Part shown: positions 16,964-25,596 of the stretch, in pieces
Position numbering within the stretch: the stretch's first letter is position 1
How the letters are laid out: every line of letters starts with the position of its first letter
NCBI GenBank assembly: GCA_009780695.1
Contig: WQZN01000019.1
Coordinates: forward strand, 1-44,674
Length of the DNA: 44,674 nucleotides
Source of the DNA: Microbacteriaceae bacterium
GTDB taxonomy: Bacteria > Actinomycetota > Actinomycetes > Actinomycetales > Microbacteriaceae
Direction: 5' to 3'
The notes under the pieces: model-generated
Told to the model about the DNA's origin: nothing
Database searches by the model: none
Seen by the model: the letters and a program-made list of their open reading frames with translations, nothing else
Translations under genes and position numbers: made by a program

Positions 16964-17464
16964 ATGGCCAAGAAGTCCCCTGCCGCCCCGACGACCGCCG
17001 CGACCGCGGCGCTCGTGCGCGCCGGCATCCCGTTCACTCCGCATTCCTACGTCCACGACGCGAGCGTCACCGACTTCGGGGCCGAGGCCGCGCGCGAGCT
17101 CGGCATCGAGGCCGCGCGGGTCTTCAAGACGCTCATGGCGACGACGGATTCGGGATCGCAGTACTGCATCGGCATCGTCCCGGTCGACGCGATGCTCGAC
17201 GTGAAGGCGCTCGCCGCCGCGCTCGGCGGGAAGAGGGCTGAGCTCGCCGACCCGAAGGTCGCCGAGCGCAAGAGCGGCTATGTCGTGGGCGGCATCTCCC
17301 CCATCGGTCAGAAGACGGCGCTGCCGACCGTGCTGGATGCCTCGGCCGAGGCCTTCGCGACGATCCTCGTCTCGGGCGGCCGGCGCGGCTTCGACATCGA
17401 GATCGCCCCGGCCGACCTGCTCGCGGTGACGAAGGGGACGCTCGCGGCGATCCGGCGCGGCTGA
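16964..17464 (+). CDS. ybaK: Cys-tRNA(Pro)/Cys-tRNA(Cys) deacylase YbaK-like
   Basis: Trans-editing factor that hydrolyses mischarged Cys-tRNA(Pro). The 166-residue YbaK/EbsC fold is complete: an N-terminal HSYVHDASVTDFG segment, conserved VFKTLM with the active-site Lys, GYVVGGISPIG and the C-terminal ILVSGGRRGFDIEI. Length matches the free-standing family, with no aminoacyl-tRNA synthetase fusion. Transcribed alone, divergent from azoR and convergent with the arsR gene. Confidence 0.92.
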   Translation: MAKKSPAAPTTAATAALVRAGIPFTPHSYVHDASVTDFGAEAARELGIEAARVFKTLMATTDSGSQYCIGIVPVDAMLDVKALAAALGGKRAELADPKVAERKSGYVVGGISPIGQKTALPTVLDASAEAFATILVSGGRRGFDIEIAPADLLAVTKGTLAAIRRG

Positions 17465-17472
17465 GCCTGTGC

Positions 17473-17532
17473 CGATTGTGCGGAGACGAGTCGGTTCTGC
17501 GGAGGGAACGAGCTCTCGGCTCCGCACAATCG
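17473..17532. terminator. Inverted repeat between ybaK and arsR
   Basis: Perfect 13-bp arms (17473-17485 and 17520-17532) are separated by 34 nt, between convergent stops. It may be a bidirectional terminator. The long loop and the CGATTG arm ends also resemble the hairpin at 32056-32119, so it may belong to a small intergenic repeat family. Confidence 0.5.
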
Positions 17533-17560
17533 ACCCAGGTCCGCAGGGGCTTCGACGCCC

Positions 17561-17935
17561 TTACCGGCGGGTGATTGTGATGAGCTCGCGCAGGCAGTAG
17601 TGCAGGAGCGGCTCGGGGAAGTCGTCGGCGAGGCGGTTGTAGACGATGCGGCCGTGCTTGCGCGCAGCGACGAGGCCCGCGGCGCGCAGCAGCCGGAGCG
17701 CGTAGCCCGCGGCATCCTCGCTCACCTCCAGCGCGAGCGCGAGGTCGCCCACGCACAGCTCGCCGGCCGTGTCGAGCGCGAACACGATGCGCAGCCGCAG
17801 CGGGTCGGCCATGACGGAGAGCAGGCCCGCGAGGCGCGCGGTCTCATCGGCGGTCGGCACGGCCGCACGCGCCCGCCCCACGGCGTCCGCATCGATGGGG
17901 TGCGCGTGCCCCGCCGACGCCGTCGCGGCCGTCAC
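17561..17935 (-). CDS. ArsR/SmtB-family metal-responsive repressor
   Basis: Winged-helix repressor of 124 residues with an ArsR fold (MADPLRLRIVFALDTAGELCVGDLA; recognition helix SEDAAGYALRLL; wing GRIVYNRL). Cys61 in the ELCVGDL segment is where CadC/ArsR proteins place a metal thiolate, and His112 and Cys114 near the C-terminus plus His10/His12 are further candidate ligands. Its GTG start overlaps the permease stop by 4 nt (GTGA), so it is made from the same mRNA and probably represses its own operon. The metal or metalloid is not determined. Confidence 0.88.
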   Translation of the reverse strand: MTAATASAGHAHPIDADAVGRARAAVPTADETARLAGLLSVMADPLRLRIVFALDTAGELCVGDLALALEVSEDAAGYALRLLRAAGLVAARKHGRIVYNRLADDFPEPLLHYCLRELITITRR

Positions 17936-19407
17936 CGCAGCTCCAGGAAGGCGGACGGCTTCAGCTCGAACGCGGTGCGGCAGCCCTTCGAGCAGAAGTA
18001 GTAGGTCTCGCCGTCGTGCTCGAAGCTCGCCGCGGCGGTCTCGGGGCTCACGGTCATGCCGCAGACCGGGTCGCGGTGCGTGCCGTGGGGGTCATCGGCC
18101 ATGCCGCCGACCCCGTGGCCGTGACCTTCGCTCATGTCGTGGTTCCTCTCGTCGGGCGATGCGCCGCCCCGCGCGTCGAACTGAAGCGCGCAGCGGTCGG
18201 AGCAGAAGTAGTGGTCGACGCCGTCGCGCATGCGCCGCGCCGGCGCATGCGCGATCTCGACCTGCATGCCGCAGATGACGTCCTTCGCATAGCGGTCGCT
18301 CGCGGGGCGCGTGCGGTGCAGCCGGTACATGACCGCGAACAGCGCGAGGGCGGCCAGGTTGAGCCAGGTCGTGTAGCCGAGCCCCGGCTCGTGAGCCGCC
18401 ATGAGGCCGGTCGCCGCGGGCTCGGGAATGCGCACGAGCCGGAACAGGTACTCGACGGCGAGACCCGCGGCGCTCATGGTCGCCCAGAACACGGCGAGGA
18501 TGCGCAGGGTCACGCCGAGGCCGAAGTACCGCCGGTAGATGAGCAGCAGCGGCAGCGCCAGCAGGTCGGCGAACACGAAGGCGACGACCCCGCCAAAGCT
18601 CGCGCCGGCATGCCACAGCGTCGCCGCGAGCGGCACGTTGCCGACCGAGCAGACGAAGCTGATGATCGCGAGGAAGGGGCCGACGACCGCGTTCTCGAGG
18701 CTCGACCAGAAGCCGTGGCCGGTGACGAAGAGCGCCTGCCAGACGGCCGCGGGCACGAAGACCGTGATGAGCCCCGCGACCACGAAGCCGATCACGAGCT
18801 CCTTCCGGATCATCGTGAGGTCGCTGACCATGTAGGCGGCCGCGTCGGACCAGCCGGCGCGCGAGCGCAGGCGCTGCCGCAGGGGGACGTCGGCCGCGAC
18901 ATCCTCATCGACCTCGTGATGGTGGTGGCCCGAGGCCTCGCCGGCCGCCGGGTCGAGGTGCGCGCGCGCCCGCTCGGCCGTGCGGCCGCCGAGCACGCGC
19001 GGGCCGACGAGCGCGAGCAGCGCGATCATGATCGCCCCGCCGACGAACTGCGCGAGCGCGAACTGCCAGCCGAGCAGCAGCCAGAGCACGAGCCCCATCT
19101 CGATCACGAGGTTGGTGCTCGCGATCATGAAGACGAGGGAGGTCGTGAAATCGGCGCCGCGGCGGAACAGCGTCTTCGCGAGCGCGCTCGCGGCATAGGA
19201 ACAGGACGAGCTGACGGCCCCCCAGAAGCCCGCTTTCGCCAGCGTCGCGGGGCGGTGGTCGCCCAGCATGCGCTGCATGCGGGCGCGGCTCACGAAGGCC
19301 TGGACCGCGCCCGACAGCGCAAAACCGAGGAACAGGGCCCACAACGTCTCCCAGAACATCGAGAAAGCGTCGTAGAGCCCTGCTCCCAACTGCCGCACGA
19401 GTTCCAT
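17932..19407 (-). CDS. DUF318-type permease fused to two YHS domains
   Basis: Membrane permease of the UPF0718/COG0701 type, with a predicted transport role for a metal(loid) or thiol-linked compound. About eight membrane helices occupy residues 10-365. The family's cysteine motif is seen in SSSCSYAASALAKT, and a His-rich cytoplasmic loop (GHHHHEVDED) follows helix 4. After the last helix come two YHS modules, each with CGM and a paired cysteine knuckle (ICGMQV and FCSDRC near 379; VCGMTV and FCSKGC near 448), joined by a His/Gly-rich linker. YHS domains bind metals in copper-ATPases and related proteins. I take the ATG at 19405-19407 because a TATCGT box lies 7 nt upstream; a GTG at 19416 is the alternative. 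ArsR overlaps its 3' end. Confidence 0.85.
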   Translation of the reverse strand: MELVRQLGAGLYDAFSMFWETLWALFLGFALSGAVQAFVSRARMQRMLGDHRPATLAKAGFWGAVSSSCSYAASALAKTLFRRGADFTTSLVFMIASTNLVIEMGLVLWLLLGWQFALAQFVGGAIMIALLALVGPRVLGGRTAERARAHLDPAAGEASGHHHHEVDEDVAADVPLRQRLRSRAGWSDAAAYMVSDLTMIRKELVIGFVVAGLITVFVPAAVWQALFVTGHGFWSSLENAVVGPFLAIISFVCSVGNVPLAATLWHAGASFGGVVAFVFADLLALPLLLIYRRYFGLGVTLRILAVFWATMSAAGLAVEYLFRLVRIPEPAATGLMAAHEPGLGYTTWLNLAALALFAVMYRLHRTRPASDRYAKDVICGMQVEIAHAPARRMRDGVDHYFCSDRCALQFDARGGASPDERNHDMSEGHGHGVGGMADDPHGTHRDPVCGMTVSPETAAASFEHDGETYYFCSKGCRTAFELKPSAFLELR

Positions 19408-19414
19408 GGCATCC

Positions 19415-19420
19415 ACGATA
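19415..19420 (-). promoter_or_regulatory. -10 box TATCGT of permease-arsR operon
   Basis: TATCGT on the minus strand, 7 nt before the ATG at 19407. An 8-bp palindrome CCGTACGG (19430-19437) lies between this box and the expected -35 region and is a possible half of an ArsR operator. Confidence 0.45.
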
Positions 19421-19468
19421 CCTGGAAACCCGTACGGATATTCAGTTATTCCGACTCGACGGCGTCGA

Positions 19469-21166
19469 CTACGCGATCGCCTCGCCGAGCGCGGCGGTCT
19501 CCTGCTCGGCGTGCGCCGCAGTCTCCTCGGCGATCGCGAGGATGCCCTTGCCGTCGATGGCCGTGTTGACCGCCCAGAAGTAGATGACCAGGCTGAAGAC
19601 GCCGGTCACGACCATGTCCCAGCCGAAGGGGATCCAGTCCGGGCCGACGACCTTGCCGGCCGAGTTCTGGTTCCAGTCGGACAGGAAGACGATCAGGCCG
19701 AGGCCGATCAGATAGGGCAGAACCCACTGCGACGACTTCCAGTTGAAGTGCACCGGGGTCGGGTTCCACTTGAAGATGCGGGTCAGCACGATGATCGCGA
19801 TGCCGATCAGGATGCAGACGCCGAGCTTCCAGTCGGTGATCCAGCCGGTCCAGAGGATGATCCAGTTCGACACGATGAAGGCGATCGGCGCCAGGATCTG
19901 GCCGGCGGGCAGGCGGAACGGGCGCTCCGCGTCCGGGATGCGCTTGCGGAAGGCGCCGAACGCGAGCGGGGCGCCGGCGTACATGAGCACCGAGGCGCTC
20001 GTGATCAGGCTGACCAGCGACTGCCAGCTCGGGAACGGCAGGAAGCAGATGCAGCCGAAGATCCAGGCGATGATGAGGCCGAACCACGGCACGCCGCGCT
20101 TGGTCGTCGATTCGAAGATCTTCGGGAAGTAGCCGTTCTTCGACAGGCCGTACGAGACACGGCTCGTTGCGGTGAAGTAGATCAGACCGGTGCCACCGGG
20201 TGAGATGACCGCGTCGACGAAGAGCACGTAGGCGAGCCAGCCGGCGCCGATCGCAGTGGCGATCAGGGCGAACGGACCGCCGGCGTACTGCGCGGCCGTC
20301 TGGGCCCAGGTGCCGAGCAGGTGGTCGTGCGGGATCGCCGCGATGAAGACGACCTGCAGCGCCAGGTAGATGACGAGACCGATCACGACCGAGCCGATGA
20401 CGGCGCGCGGGATGTCGCGCTTGGGGTTCGACGACTCACCGGCGAGCTGGTCCGCCTGCTCGAAACCGAGGAAGGCGAAGATGACGCCCGCGGTGGGCAG
20501 GGCGCTCAGCACGCCCTTGAGGCCGGTCGGGGCGAAGCTCTCGCCCGCACCGAAGTTGCTGCCGTGGAACCCGATGACCGAGATCACGATGATGGCCAAC
20601 AGCGGCACGCCGATCTTCCACCAGGTCGCCGCGCTGTTCGTGTTGGCGAGCGCGCGGATCGAGAGGAAGTTGATCGCGGTGAAGACCGCCATGACGATGA
20701 CGGCCGTGACGATGCCGCCGCCCGTCAGGATCTCGGTCTTGGGGTTCTGCCAGTGCGCTCCGAAGCTCCAGTGCTGTTTGAGCGCCAGCGTCTGCCAGTA
20801 TCCGAGCATCGCCATGACCTCGACGGGGGCGACGGTGACCGCCTGCAGCCACGAGAACCAGCCGAACGAGCCGCCCGCGATGCCGCCGAAGGCGAGGTGC
20901 GGGAAGCGGGCCGTGCCGCCGGCGATGGGGTACATGCCACCGAGCTCGGCGTGCACGAAGGCGAGGACGAGGATCGCGGCGGCACCGATCAGCCACGACC
21001 AGATGATCGCGGGGCCCGCAGCCGCGAGGCCCTTCTGCGCCCCGTACAGCCAACCGGAACCGATGATCGATCCGGCGGAGGCCCACATGAGGCCGATGAA
21101 TCCGATTTGACGCTTGAGACCGGTGTCTGGCAGCACGCCTTTGAGCTGCGTTTGCGTCGAGGTCAT
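19469..21166 (-). CDS. APC-superfamily amino acid permease
   Basis: Secondary transporter with about 12 membrane helices in 565 residues. The first helix carries the APC substrate/ion motif (ASAGSIIGSGWL), and later helices keep FAFLGFEQADQLAGES and the conserved loop NPKRDIPRAV. The start has GGGAG 6 nt upstream. The 160-nt upstream region contains a 24-bp imperfect dyad. Neighbours give no pathway, so the amino acid or amine substrate is unknown. Monocistronic by layout. Confidence 0.92.
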   Translation of the reverse strand: MTSTQTQLKGVLPDTGLKRQIGFIGLMWASAGSIIGSGWLYGAQKGLAAAGPAIIWSWLIGAAAILVLAFVHAELGGMYPIAGGTARFPHLAFGGIAGGSFGWFSWLQAVTVAPVEVMAMLGYWQTLALKQHWSFGAHWQNPKTEILTGGGIVTAVIVMAVFTAINFLSIRALANTNSAATWWKIGVPLLAIIVISVIGFHGSNFGAGESFAPTGLKGVLSALPTAGVIFAFLGFEQADQLAGESSNPKRDIPRAVIGSVVIGLVIYLALQVVFIAAIPHDHLLGTWAQTAAQYAGGPFALIATAIGAGWLAYVLFVDAVISPGGTGLIYFTATSRVSYGLSKNGYFPKIFESTTKRGVPWFGLIIAWIFGCICFLPFPSWQSLVSLITSASVLMYAGAPLAFGAFRKRIPDAERPFRLPAGQILAPIAFIVSNWIILWTGWITDWKLGVCILIGIAIIVLTRIFKWNPTPVHFNWKSSQWVLPYLIGLGLIVFLSDWNQNSAGKVVGPDWIPFGWDMVVTGVFSLVIYFWAVNTAIDGKGILAIAEETAAHAEQETAALGEAIA

Positions 21167-21234
21167 AGATGACTCCCTCTTCTCGGAGGCTTGCGCCCCC
21201 GGACTGGTTACGCCGCAACCTTTCCAGACGAAAT

Positions 21235-21258
21235 CCTCACGGTCAATTACCAGTGAGG
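21235..21258. promoter_or_regulatory. 24-bp imperfect dyad upstream of the APC permease
   Basis: CCTCAC and GTGAGG arms flank an AT-rich core, with 9 of 12 positions symmetric. On the minus strand the core includes TTGACC, a possible -35 element, so a bound regulator would block the permease promoter. Confidence 0.4.
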
Positions 21259-21326
21259 GTTCGAAATAAGTTCATAACCACGTGTTACAAGCCGGAAACG
21301 CCGCCGGACCGGCGCTTCGGGCCGCG

Positions 21327-22373
21327 TCAGTCGACGTCGCTCGAGCGCTGCCAGTTGTTCACACCCGACTCGACCGCGTACCGGTCGATCTCGGCGAGCT
21401 CGTCGGGCGTGAACTCGAGGTTCTGCAGCGCGCCGAGGCTGTCCTCGAGCTGCGCGACGCTGGAGGCCCCGACCAGGGCCGAGGTGACCCGGGCATCCCG
21501 CAGCACCCATGCGATCGCGAGCTGCGCGAGCGACTGACCGCGCCGCGCCGCGATCTCGTTCAGCGCACGCACCCGGCCGACGATCTCGTCGGTGAGGAAC
21601 TCGTCCTTCCACGACGGCGCCTTCGTGGCGCGCGAGCCCGCGGGCACGCCGTCCAGGTACTTGGAGGTCAACAGCCCCTGGGCCAGCGGGCTGAACGCGA
21701 TGACGCCGAGACCGAGCTCGCCGACCGTGTCGAGCAGGCTCGCGCCGCCCGCCGCGTCGCCCTCGATCCAGCGGTTGAACATCGAGTAGCTCGGCTGATG
21801 GATGAGGGCCGGCGTGCCCATCTCGCGCAGGATGTGCACCGCCTCGCGCGTGCGCTCGGGCGAGTAGCTCGAGATGCCCGCGTACAGCGCCTTGCCGCTG
21901 CGCACGGCCTGGTCGAGCGCGCCCATCGTCTCTTCGAGCGGGGTGTCGGGGTCGGCGCGGTGCGAGTAGAAGATGTCGACGTAGTCGAGCCCCATGCGGC
22001 CGAGCGAGGCGTCGAGGCTGCCGAGCAGGTATTTGCGGCTGCCCCACTCGCCGTACGGCCCGGGGAACATGCCGTATCCCGCCTTCGTCGAGACGACGAT
22101 CTCGTGACGGTAGGGGCGGAAGTCCTGCGCGAAGATGCGGCCGAAGTTCGTCTCGGCGCTGCCCGCGGGCGGCCCGTAGTTGTTGGCGAGGTCGAAGTGC
22201 GTCACGCCGAGGTCGAACGCCCGGCGCAGGATCGCGCGCTGCGTGTCGAGCGGGCTCGTGTCGCCGAAGTTCTGCCACAGACCGAGCGAGACGGCGGGCA
22301 GCAGCAGGCCGCTGCGGCCGGTGCGGCGGTACGGGATCGATTCGTAACGGGATGCGTCGGCGTCGTACGGCAT
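21327..22373 (-). CDS. Aldo/keto reductase, L-glyceraldehyde-3-phosphate reductase (YghZ/Gpr) type
   Basis: NADPH-dependent (beta/alpha)8 aldo-keto reductase of 348 residues. The catalytic tetrad is present: Asp and Tyr in HFDLANNYGP, Lys in STKAGY and His in YSHRAD. The YghZ-specific stretches GPPAGSAETNFG and GEWGSRKYLL are conserved. E. coli YghZ reduces L-glyceraldehyde-3-phosphate and methylglyoxal; the same role is likely. A CAGGCT box (22380-22385) lies 6 nt before the ATG. Located 30 nt after sufS on the same strand. Confidence 0.92.
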   Translation of the reverse strand: MPYDADASRYESIPYRRTGRSGLLLPAVSLGLWQNFGDTSPLDTQRAILRRAFDLGVTHFDLANNYGPPAGSAETNFGRIFAQDFRPYRHEIVVSTKAGYGMFPGPYGEWGSRKYLLGSLDASLGRMGLDYVDIFYSHRADPDTPLEETMGALDQAVRSGKALYAGISSYSPERTREAVHILREMGTPALIHQPSYSMFNRWIEGDAAGGASLLDTVGELGLGVIAFSPLAQGLLTSKYLDGVPAGSRATKAPSWKDEFLTDEIVGRVRALNEIAARRGQSLAQLAIAWVLRDARVTSALVGASSVAQLEDSLGALQNLEFTPDELAEIDRYAVESGVNNWQRSSDVD

Positions 22374-22403
22374 GCCCTCAGCCTGCCACGGACGCCCGGG
22401 ACG

Positions 22404-23657
22404 TCACAGGCCGAAGTAGGGGCGGATGCCGGCGGCGGCCTCGAGGAACGTGTCGACGTCGGCCTCGGTGTTGTACAGATAGACGCTCGCGCGCACGCTC
22501 GCCGTGAGGCCGAGGCGGCGGTGCAGCGGCTGCGCGCAGTGGTGCCCGACGCGCACCGCGATGCCACGGGCGTCGAGGTACTGCCCCGCGTCGTGCGCGT
22601 GCACGCCCTCGACGTCGAAGGCGACGAGGCCCGCACGTTCGACGCCGCGGCCGGGGCCGATGAGGCGCAGGCCGGGGATGCCGGCGAGCCCGTCGTGCAG
22701 CCGCGCCGCGAGCGCGTGCTCGTGGGCGAGCACCTCGTCCATGCCGACGGCCGTCAGATAGCCGACGGCCGCGCCGAACGCGACGGCCTGCGAGACGGCC
22801 TGCGTGCCGGCCTCGAAGCGCTGCGGGGCGGGCAGGTACTGGGCGCCGTCCATCGTCACGGTGGTGATCATCGAGCCGCCGGTGCGCCCCGGCGGCAGCG
22901 CGTTCAGCAGTTCACGCCGGCCGTAGAGCACGCCGAGGCCCGTCGGCCCGAGCATCTTGTGCGCGCTGAACGCCGCGAAGTCGACGCCGAGCTCGCGCAG
23001 GGCGAGCATGCGGTGCGGTGCGGACTGGCATGCGTCGAGAACCGTGAGGGCGCCGACGGATGCCGCGAGATCCACGACCTCGGCGACCGGCGCCACCATG
23101 CCGGTGACGTTCGAGACGTGCGCGAAGGCGATCAGGCGCGTGCGCTCGGTGACCACGGCACGGGCATCCTCGATCGTCCACAGCCCGTCGTCGACCGGGA
23201 CGTAGCGCAGCGTCGCGCCCGTCTGGGCCGCGAGTTCCTGCCACGGGATGAGGTTCGCGTGGTGCTCGGCCTCGGTCACGACGATCTCGTCGCCCGGCGC
23301 GAGCGCGAAGCGGCGGGCCGCATCTCCCCCGCGGCCGCGGCTCGCGGCGCCGATCGCGAAGGCGACGGTGTTCAGGGCGTCCGTCGCGTTCGCCTGCCAG
23401 GCGATCTCGTCGGGCTGGGCGCCGACGAAGCGCGCGACGGCCTCACGGGCCCCCTCGAACTCCTCGGTCGCCTCGGCGGCGAGCGTGTGCGCGCCGCGGT
23501 GCACGGCCGAGTTGCGACGCTCGAGGTAGTCGCGCTCGGCGTCGAGCACGACGCGCGGCCGCTGGGCGGTCGCGGCCGAGTCGAGGTAGACGAGCGGATG
23601 CCCGTTGACGGTCTGGTCGAGCAGCGGGAAGTCGCCGCGCAGGTCGGCGCCGATCAC
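22404..23657 (-). CDS. sufS: SufS-type cysteine desulfurase
   Basis: PLP enzyme taking sulfur from cysteine for Fe-S clusters or other thio-cofactors. In 417 residues the PLP lysine is about K234 in SAHKMLGPTG, the cofactor-stacking His is in AEHHANLIPW, and the persulfide Cys is near 374 in GHHCAQP, all intact. The GTG start overlaps the GNAT stop by 4 nt (GTGA). Unusually there is no sufBCD, sufU or iscU next to it; the coupled partner is an acetyltransferase. It may be an extra desulfurase distinct from the main suf operon. Confidence 0.9.
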   Translation of the reverse strand: MIGADLRGDFPLLDQTVNGHPLVYLDSAATAQRPRVVLDAERDYLERRNSAVHRGAHTLAAEATEEFEGAREAVARFVGAQPDEIAWQANATDALNTVAFAIGAASRGRGGDAARRFALAPGDEIVVTEAEHHANLIPWQELAAQTGATLRYVPVDDGLWTIEDARAVVTERTRLIAFAHVSNVTGMVAPVAEVVDLAASVGALTVLDACQSAPHRMLALRELGVDFAAFSAHKMLGPTGLGVLYGRRELLNALPPGRTGGSMITTVTMDGAQYLPAPQRFEAGTQAVSQAVAFGAAVGYLTAVGMDEVLAHEHALAARLHDGLAGIPGLRLIGPGRGVERAGLVAFDVEGVHAHDAGQYLDARGIAVRVGHHCAQPLHRRLGLTASVRASVYLYNTEADVDTFLEAAAGIRPYFGL

Positions 23658-24427
23658 GCGACGACCTCGCCGTCCGAAGCGCCGTCGGCGGCGGTCGCGG
23701 CCGCCTCGCTCTCGGCCGGTGCCTCGAAGAAGAACGCGAACGGCACGTGCGCGCGGGCGACGAAGCCGAGACGCGTGTAGAGCCCGACCGCGGTCTCGTT
23801 GTCGGCGCGCGAGTGCAGGAACGCGCGCTGGCCCTCGGCGCGGATGCCGGCGACGACGCCGCGCACGACCCGCGCCGCGAAACCGCGGCCGCGAAAGTCC
23901 GGGTGCGTCGCGACGGCGCTGACCTCGACCCAGCCCGCGGGGTTGACCCGGCGGCCGGCCATCGCGACGAGCCGGCCGTCGACGCGGATGCCGAGGTAGC
24001 CGCCCAGCTCGACCGTGCGCGGGGCGAAGGGCCCCGGCTGCGCGATCGCGATCAGCTCGAGCATGTCGGGGACATCCGCCGCACCCAGCTCGATCAGGCC
24101 GTCGCCGTCGCCCGCCTCGGCGACGAAGCCGTCGTCGGTCATCTGCAGGCCCTCGCCGAGCTCCACGACCCAGCCCGCCGGCAGACCGCTCTCGGCCCAG
24201 CCCGCGGGCAGCTCGCGGCCCGAGAGCGCGAGCACCTCGCCGGGCTGCAGCAAGGCGGCGAGCGCGGCCCAGTCCTCGGCGGTCGCGTCGTCGGGCACGC
24301 CCGCGAAGACCGACACCTCGGGCTCGTAGCGACGCACGCGGCCGTGCGCTCGGGCGAAGGGCGCGTGCGCACCCGTGAGCGAGTGGAAGCCCGGGTTGTC
24401 GAGGACGGCTGCGGTGCGAGATGTCAC
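23654..24427 (-). CDS. GNAT-family N-acetyltransferase
   Basis: Acetyl-CoA-dependent acetyltransferase of 257 residues. An N-terminal region of about 110 residues is not typical GNAT; the catalytic domain at about 110-240 has motif A as HPDFRGRGFAARV and motif B around NETAVGLYTRLGF. A Glu/Ala-rich tail ends the protein. A TAGGCT box lies 6 nt before the GTG start, implying a leaderless transcript, and sufS is translationally coupled downstream. Acceptor substrate unknown. Confidence 0.87.
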   Translation of the reverse strand: MTSRTAAVLDNPGFHSLTGAHAPFARAHGRVRRYEPEVSVFAGVPDDATAEDWAALAALLQPGEVLALSGRELPAGWAESGLPAGWVVELGEGLQMTDDGFVAEAGDGDGLIELGAADVPDMLELIAIAQPGPFAPRTVELGGYLGIRVDGRLVAMAGRRVNPAGWVEVSAVATHPDFRGRGFAARVVRGVVAGIRAEGQRAFLHSRADNETAVGLYTRLGFVARAHVPFAFFFEAPAESEAAATAADGASDGEVVA

Positions 24428-24433
24428 CGGTTC

Positions 24434-24439
24434 AGCCTA
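24434..24439 (-). promoter_or_regulatory. -10 box TAGGCT of GNAT-sufS operon
   Basis: TAGGCT on the minus strand, 6 nt before the GTG at 24427; its upstream edge touches the terminator hairpin of the preceding gene. Confidence 0.5.
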
Positions 24440-24478
24440 GGTCGCCGTGCGCACAGCGGGCTGGGCGCACGGCGACCT
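24439..24478 (-). terminator. Terminator-like hairpin after the second aldo/keto reductase
   Basis: Perfect 14-bp GC-rich arms (24439-24452 and 24465-24478) with a 12-nt loop, starting 7 nt beyond the reductase stop codon. It occupies the spacer of the GNAT promoter. Confidence 0.7.
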
Positions 24479-24485
24479 GAGGGCG

Positions 24486-25415
24486 CTACGGCAGGGTGTA
24501 GCCCGCCGCGGTGAACAGGCTGTACCACTCGACGCGGGTGAGCGGGATGTCGCTGCCGACGGCGGCGGCCTTCACGCGCTCCGGCTTGGTGGTGCCGAGC
24601 ACGACCTGGAAGTTCGCGGGGTGGCGCGTGATCCAGGCCACGGCGATGGCATCCGGCGTCACGTCGTACTTCGCCGCGAGCGCGTCGATCGCGTCGTTCA
24701 GCTCGGCGTAGTTCTCGCGGTCGCCGAGGAAGACGCCGTTGAAGAACTGCTTCTGGAAGGGCGACCACGCCTGCAGCGTGATGTCGTTGAGGCGCGAGTA
24801 GTCGAGGATGCCGTTGTCGCGGTCGATCGACTGGTCGAGGCCCGCCATGTTGCTCGCGACACCCGCCGCGATGAGCGGCGCGTGCGTGATCGAGAGCTGC
24901 ACCTGGTTGAAGGCGAGCGGCTGCTTCACGGACTTCTTCAGCAGCTCGACCTGGCCGGGCGTGTGGTTCGAGACGCCGAAGTTGCGGACCTTGCCGGATG
25001 CCTCGAGCTCCGCGAACGCGGCGGCGACCTCTTCCGGCTCGACGAGCGCGTCGGGGCGGTGCAGCAGCAGCACGTCGATGTAGTCCGTGCGCAGGGCGCC
25101 GAGCGAGGCATCCACCGACTTCAGGATGTGCTCCTTCGAGAAGTCGAAGGCGCCGGGCACGATGCCCGTCTTGGTCTGGATCTTGACCTTCTCGCGCTCG
25201 CTCGAGGTGAACCGCACGGCGTCGCCGAAGCGCTTCTCGCAGAAGTGCGGCTGGCCGCCGTAGACGTCGGCGTGGTCGAAGAAGTCGATGCCCTCGTCGA
25301 TCGCCGTCGAGACGAGGGTGCGGATCTCGTCGTCGGTGAGCTCCGAGATGCGCATGAGGCCGAGGATGATGTTGGACGCGGACAGAGTCGTCTGGGGAAG
25401 GTGGAGTCGCTTCAC
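24486..25415 (-). CDS. Aldo/keto reductase, YdhF-like
   Basis: Aldo-keto reductase of 309 residues. Catalytic Asp and Tyr are in FFDHADVYGG, Lys in QTKTGI and His in LLHRPD; GVSNHTPGQ and VLGTTKPERV frame the cofactor site. The HADVYGGQ and FCEKRFG region resembles E. coli YdhF. I chose the GTG at 25413-25415 because the protein then begins at the first barrel strand and a CAGACT box (25422-25427) lies 6 nt upstream. The longer open frame upstream is not enzyme-like. Substrate unknown. Confidence 0.9.
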   Translation of the reverse strand: MKRLHLPQTTLSASNIILGLMRISELTDDEIRTLVSTAIDEGIDFFDHADVYGGQPHFCEKRFGDAVRFTSSEREKVKIQTKTGIVPGAFDFSKEHILKSVDASLGALRTDYIDVLLLHRPDALVEPEEVAAAFAELEASGKVRNFGVSNHTPGQVELLKKSVKQPLAFNQVQLSITHAPLIAAGVASNMAGLDQSIDRDNGILDYSRLNDITLQAWSPFQKQFFNGVFLGDRENYAELNDAIDALAAKYDVTPDAIAVAWITRHPANFQVVLGTTKPERVKAAAVGSDIPLTRVEWYSLFTAAGYTLP

Positions 25416-25596
25416 CCGTCCAGTCTGTCGGGTCGCACGGGGCTTGCGCAGCGTTTGCCACAGGGTGGCGCGGGTCGCCGCGGCACCAGCGCGCCGCGCG
25501 CCGGCATCCGAGAGTCCCGTTGGGGTCGGCGCCCACCTCGTCGTGGTCGTTGCTTTCGAGATGCCGGCGCGCACGCTTGTTACTTTCGGATCGCCG

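Noticed and set aside
17932..18134. A separate small YHS protein starting at an internal ATG near 18134
   Set aside because: The frame is continuous with the permease with no stop, so a fusion is simpler; internal initiation is possible but unsupported.
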